Source of the DNA: Halioglobus japonicus
GTDB taxonomy: Bacteria > Pseudomonadota > Gammaproteobacteria > Pseudomonadales > Halieaceae
DNA: 64,000 nucleotides
Reading direction: 5' to 3'
Assembly: GCF_001983995.1 (NCBI RefSeq)
Contig: NZ_CP019450.1
Location: 4,021,302-4,085,301, forward strand
The first letter of the stretch is position 1. Each line of letters starts with the position of its first letter. Below the pieces are notes generated by a model. That model saw only the letters and a program-made list of their open reading frames with translations. It was not told where the DNA came from and did no database searches. The position numbers and the translations under genes are program-made. Positions 61,457-64,000 of the stretch are shown one piece after another.

Positions 61457-62201
61457 GTTTTGCCAGTACCCAGATGTGTGGTGTCAGCCAGGGCAGGCCT
61501 CGGGCCACGAAGTGGGCGAGACGGTGTTTCAGGCTGCCGGGAGGCAGCATATAGTCAACGCCGAATCGGGTGGGTTCTGCGATCACCCGTGCCGAGTAGT
61601 CGCTGAAATTGAAGGCTTCACACAGTTTGCGCAGCGCCCAATAGCTGACGTGCTTCTCGTGGTAGAAGTCGCCTTTGCCCGCGGCACGCAGGTAATAGTG
61701 TGCCATTGGTCTTGGGATGACCGACAGTAACGGTAGCTTGTGGTGGGGCTCCATATACATCAGGCGATTGTTGCCTGAGAAATAGCAGAAACCACCGGGC
61801 TTCAGGACCCGGTAGATTTCCCGAAACATCTGGCTGGCGTCCGGTACGTGTTCGTAGACATGCGAGCACACCACCACGTCGACGCTGGCATCGTCCTGCT
61901 CGAGCGCCATGGCATCGCCGGCGGCAAAGTGGAGGTTGGGTTTGGCGAAGGTCTCCCTGGCGTGAGCCATCGCGGGCTCATCAATATCGACGCCGAAGAC
62001 AGTGCCGAAGTAGTCAGCGAGAAGGTTGTCGATAATACCGCTGGAACTGCCGACATCCAGGAGGGTGAGATCCGTGAGATCCTCACGTGCCAGGTAATCC
62101 TGGCACACTTTGAGTACGGTTCTCGCTTTGCGCTCGCGCCCCTCGGCATTGAACACGGAGGGTTTCAACGCCGAATAGTTGTACTGGTAATCCCGATCCA
62201 T
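61443..62201 (-). CDS. class I SAM-dependent methyltransferase (third)
   Basis: The 252-residue enzyme has motif I LLDVGSSSGIIDNLL, post-I VFGVDIDEPAMAHARE, and VVCSHVYEHVPDASQMFREI. It heads the leftward half of the island, with two glycan-assembly genes behind it. The gene faces the IS remnant on its upstream side. Confidence 0.86.
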   Translation of the reverse strand: MDRDYQYNYSALKPSVFNAEGRERKARTVLKVCQDYLAREDLTDLTLLDVGSSSGIIDNLLADYFGTVFGVDIDEPAMAHARETFAKPNLHFAAGDAMALEQDDASVDVVVCSHVYEHVPDASQMFREIYRVLKPGGFCYFSGNNRLMYMEPHHKLPLLSVIPRPMAHYYLRAAGKGDFYHEKHVSYWALRKLCEAFNFSDYSARVIAEPTRFGVDYMLPPGSLKHRLAHFVARGLPWLTPHIWVLAKHGQD

Positions 62202-62429
62202 GTGCCTCTCACCAGAATTATTTTTGTATATGCACTAGCATCTGAAGCTAATATCCCCACCCCAGTCTAATCCGGTCTCCAGCGCATAATCGCGGTAACA
62301 TACTGATATTGAAAATCAATTCCACGCCCCGAGTCCCAGATAAAAACGCTATATACCGTCTTGGTCGTAAATTGTCTCGAAATGGCCGCTAAGCCTAAGC
62401 AAAAATGATAACACCAATTGAGTTCGTGA

Positions 62430-62669
62430 AAGAGCGGTATAAACCTTTTCCGGGAAACTTGGAACAACGTATCTGGGGGGGGCAAAAAAGCGAACGCTAC
62501 CACGAATCGCTCGGTAACCTGAAGCCAGCTAGTGTTTATTCTAGGCGCAGACAACAGATTCTCGATCAATGAAAGGAGATATTACTGAACACCTTGGCGA
62601 CGCGTCCCAAGATGCTTTCTAAACAATCAGGCAGAGTTACAGGTCCAGATGAGCTGAAGCGTCTATTAA
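62430..62669 (+). pseudogene. second decayed copy of the IS3-type transposase, 3' end only
   Basis: The bases read NLEQRIWGGQKSERYHESLG, then LKPASVYSRRRQQIL, and end ...CCAGATGAGCTGAAGCGTC, which parallels the end of the 50.3-51.6 kb remnant, in the same orientation. Several frameshifts and stops are present and only the last fifth of the transposase remains. The rest of the 62202-62887 gap has no recognisable gene. Confidence 0.8.
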
Positions 62670-62828
62670 ATGACGATGCAGCCTGAATGGAAAGTTATAA
62701 CGACGCACAAATGATCACCCAAACCCTGCGATTTGACTGCATGCTGATCTCCTTTAGGCACTGACCCTTTGCAAACACGCAGGCACTTAGGTCAAGCAGC
62801 CCGAATGTACAGATATAAAGGATCACCA

Positions 62829-62856
62829 TTATCGTAGAAATCAATAGTGTTATACT
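62829..62856 (+). promoter_or_regulatory. candidate sigma-70 promoter of xseB-ispA
   Basis: TATACT at 62851-62856 matches the -10 consensus, with TTATCG 16 bases upstream as a weak -35. Transcription would start about 25 bases before the xseB ATG. Confidence 0.4.
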
Positions 62857-62887
62857 GCCCCCAACAAACAAGAATCATTTCACTCCC

Positions 62888-63106
62888 ATGGAAAAACAAA
62901 ATCTACCTGAAACCCTCGCGGACCGGCTGCAACGTTTGGAAACCGTCGTCAAAAATCTTGAGTCCGAAGACCAATCAATTGAAAAGTCGCTGGCAGAGTA
63001 CGAAGAGGGAATTAATCTTATCCGTAAAGCTCAGGCTGACATCTCCAACGCAGAGCAAAAAGTTCATATTCTCGGCAATACCGCCTTTGGCGAAGAAGAA
63101 AGCTGA
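62888..63106 (+). CDS. xseB: Exodeoxyribonuclease VII small subunit
   Basis: The 72-residue helical protein (LPETLADRLQRLETVVKNLE, SLAEYEEGINLIRKAQ) is the small subunit of the single-strand exonuclease ExoVII, many copies of which bind XseA. Its stop codon is two bases before the ispA GTG, the usual arrangement. Confidence 0.93.
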   Translation: MEKQNLPETLADRLQRLETVVKNLESEDQSIEKSLAEYEEGINLIRKAQADISNAEQKVHILGNTAFGEEES

Positions 63107-63108
63107 TA

Positions 63109-63984
63109 GTGGCTGCTATAACTGTGCTTACCGCATTTATGCAAAAGTGTCGACTAAACCCGAAAGATCAACTCCCTCTTGATCTTCTAATCCCCGATCT
63201 GGCAGCAGTGTGCAGCTACGCATTGGAGGAAAGTGGCAAGCAAGTACGGCCGGCCCTAGCCTACCTTGCATTCTCGACAATAACACCCGGTTCGATCAAC
63301 TTGGTCCCTGTCTCCGCTCTGGAACTAATCCACACCTACTCCCTAATCCACGACGACCTCCCCGCCATGGACGACGACGATATGCGTCGTGGCAAGCCCT
63401 CTCTTCACAAGGCTTTCGACGAAGCCACCGCCATTCTTGTGGGCGATGGCCTCCAGGCCCGAGCTTTCGAACTACTCGCCGATGCCCCGGATCTATCAGT
63501 AGAGCAAAAAGTGCGCATGATTAAAGTGCTCGCCCAAGCATCCGGTTTTGAGGGCATGGTCGGCGGCCAATACATCGACATTCAGGCCGTCGACTCCGAC
63601 ATGACCCTGGAAGAACTCCAGGCCATGCACGAGATGAAGACCGGCGCCCTCGTCCGCGCATCTCTCGCCCTGGGTGGCATTGCTGCCAATGGCACAGACG
63701 AGCAGTTGGCGGCGCTGGACGAGTACGGCAAGCACATCGGGCTGGCCTTTCAGGTTGTCGACGACATTCTGGATGTGGAAGGTGACGCGGAAGCGCTCGG
63801 CAAAACAGCGGGCAAAGACGCTGAAGCCAATAAACCGACTTATGTGAAACTCCTGGGTCTCGACGGCGCCAAAGCCGAGGCGAAGCGCCTGCTACAGGCA
63901 GCTATCGATGCACTGGAAATGTTTGGGGATTCAGCGGACCAACTCCGTGACCTGGCCCGATATATCGTGGAGAGGGATCGATAA
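63109..63984 (+). CDS. ispA: (2E,6E)-farnesyl diphosphate synthase
   Basis: The 291-residue prenyltransferase condenses IPP with DMAPP and GPP to FPP. The first Asp-rich motif is HDDLPAMDDDDMRRGKPS near residue 80, with the long form typical of bacterial IspA; the second is AFQVVDDILDVEGD near 215; GKQVRPALAYL and KTGALVRAS flank the active site. The GTG start at 63109 couples it to xseB. The next gene begins beyond the window. Confidence 0.95.
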   Translation: MAAITVLTAFMQKCRLNPKDQLPLDLLIPDLAAVCSYALEESGKQVRPALAYLAFSTITPGSINLVPVSALELIHTYSLIHDDLPAMDDDDMRRGKPSLHKAFDEATAILVGDGLQARAFELLADAPDLSVEQKVRMIKVLAQASGFEGMVGGQYIDIQAVDSDMTLEELQAMHEMKTGALVRASLALGGIAANGTDEQLAALDEYGKHIGLAFQVVDDILDVEGDAEALGKTAGKDAEANKPTYVKLLGLDGAKAEAKRLLQAAIDALEMFGDSADQLRDLARYIVERDR

Positions 63985-64000
63985 GTGACTTTGGGGCGGC

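Overview
The window looks like the chromosome of a gammaproteobacterium, moderately GC-rich and probably marine. The tRNA-Thr/Tyr/Gly/Thr-tuf-tRNA-Trp-secE-nusG-rplKAJL-rpoBC block, the birA-coaX pair, the liuRABCDE leucine-degradation operon, cysQ-yrfG-hslR and xseB-ispA are all in typical gammaproteobacterial form. An assignment near Halieaceae/Cellvibrionales is only an impression from the protein sequences.

Layout. (1) 0-10.4 kb, minus strand: transcription and translation core (rpoC start, rpoB, rplL, rplJ with its L10 leader, rplA, rplK, nusG, secE, tuf, five tRNAs). (2) 10.35-21.13 kb: an integrated element bounded by perfect 147-bp direct repeats that start in the anticodon loop of tRNA-Thr(UGU). 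It carries a CsgG-plus-lipoprotein operon, small ORFs, a primase-polymerase/helicase replicase, a tyrosine integrase, two exported proteins and an abortive-infection-type gene. (3) 21.1-28.2 kb: further accessory genes (HsaA-like flavin monooxygenase, DUF3429 protein, DUF11 surface protein, two sulfotransferases and an SGNH-type acyltransferase) lying between the tRNA cluster and coaX-birA, which are neighbours in many relatives. (4) 28.1-50.0 kb: mostly ordinary chromosome (coaX, birA, liu operon, Kef-type antiporter, YaeQ, fatty-acid-hydroxylase-family protein, Ada-AlkA fusion plus Ogt, metallo-beta-lactamase-fold protein, cysQ, yrfG, hslR, diguanylate cyclase, dxs). (5) 50.3-62.7 kb: a glycan island (ABC exporter, three methyltransferases, several glycosyltransferases, a Stealth phosphotransferase, TagD and a CDP-glycerol glycerophosphotransferase) flanked on both sides by decayed copies of the same IS3-type transposase in the same orientation. 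(6) 62.9-64.0 kb: xseB and ispA.

Ten genes (rplK, nusG, the element replicase, the Abi-type gene, the DUF11 protein, the fatty-acid-hydroxylase-family protein, Ada-AlkA, the MBL-fold protein, yrfG and one GT4 glycosyltransferase) are each broken by what looks like loss of one base, in nine cases inside a homopolymer run (the tenth, MBL, at a GGG-CC junction). Adding one base restores a normal family protein every time. That is the signature of systematic sequencing or assembly error rather than ten real mutations, so I give full-span gene models with the break positions.

The most interesting biology is the element that recombines into the 5' half of tRNA-Thr and brings along a copy of the tRNA-tuf operon upstream region, and the IS-flanked island that appears to encode a glycerol-phosphate-decorated glycan in a Gram-negative host.
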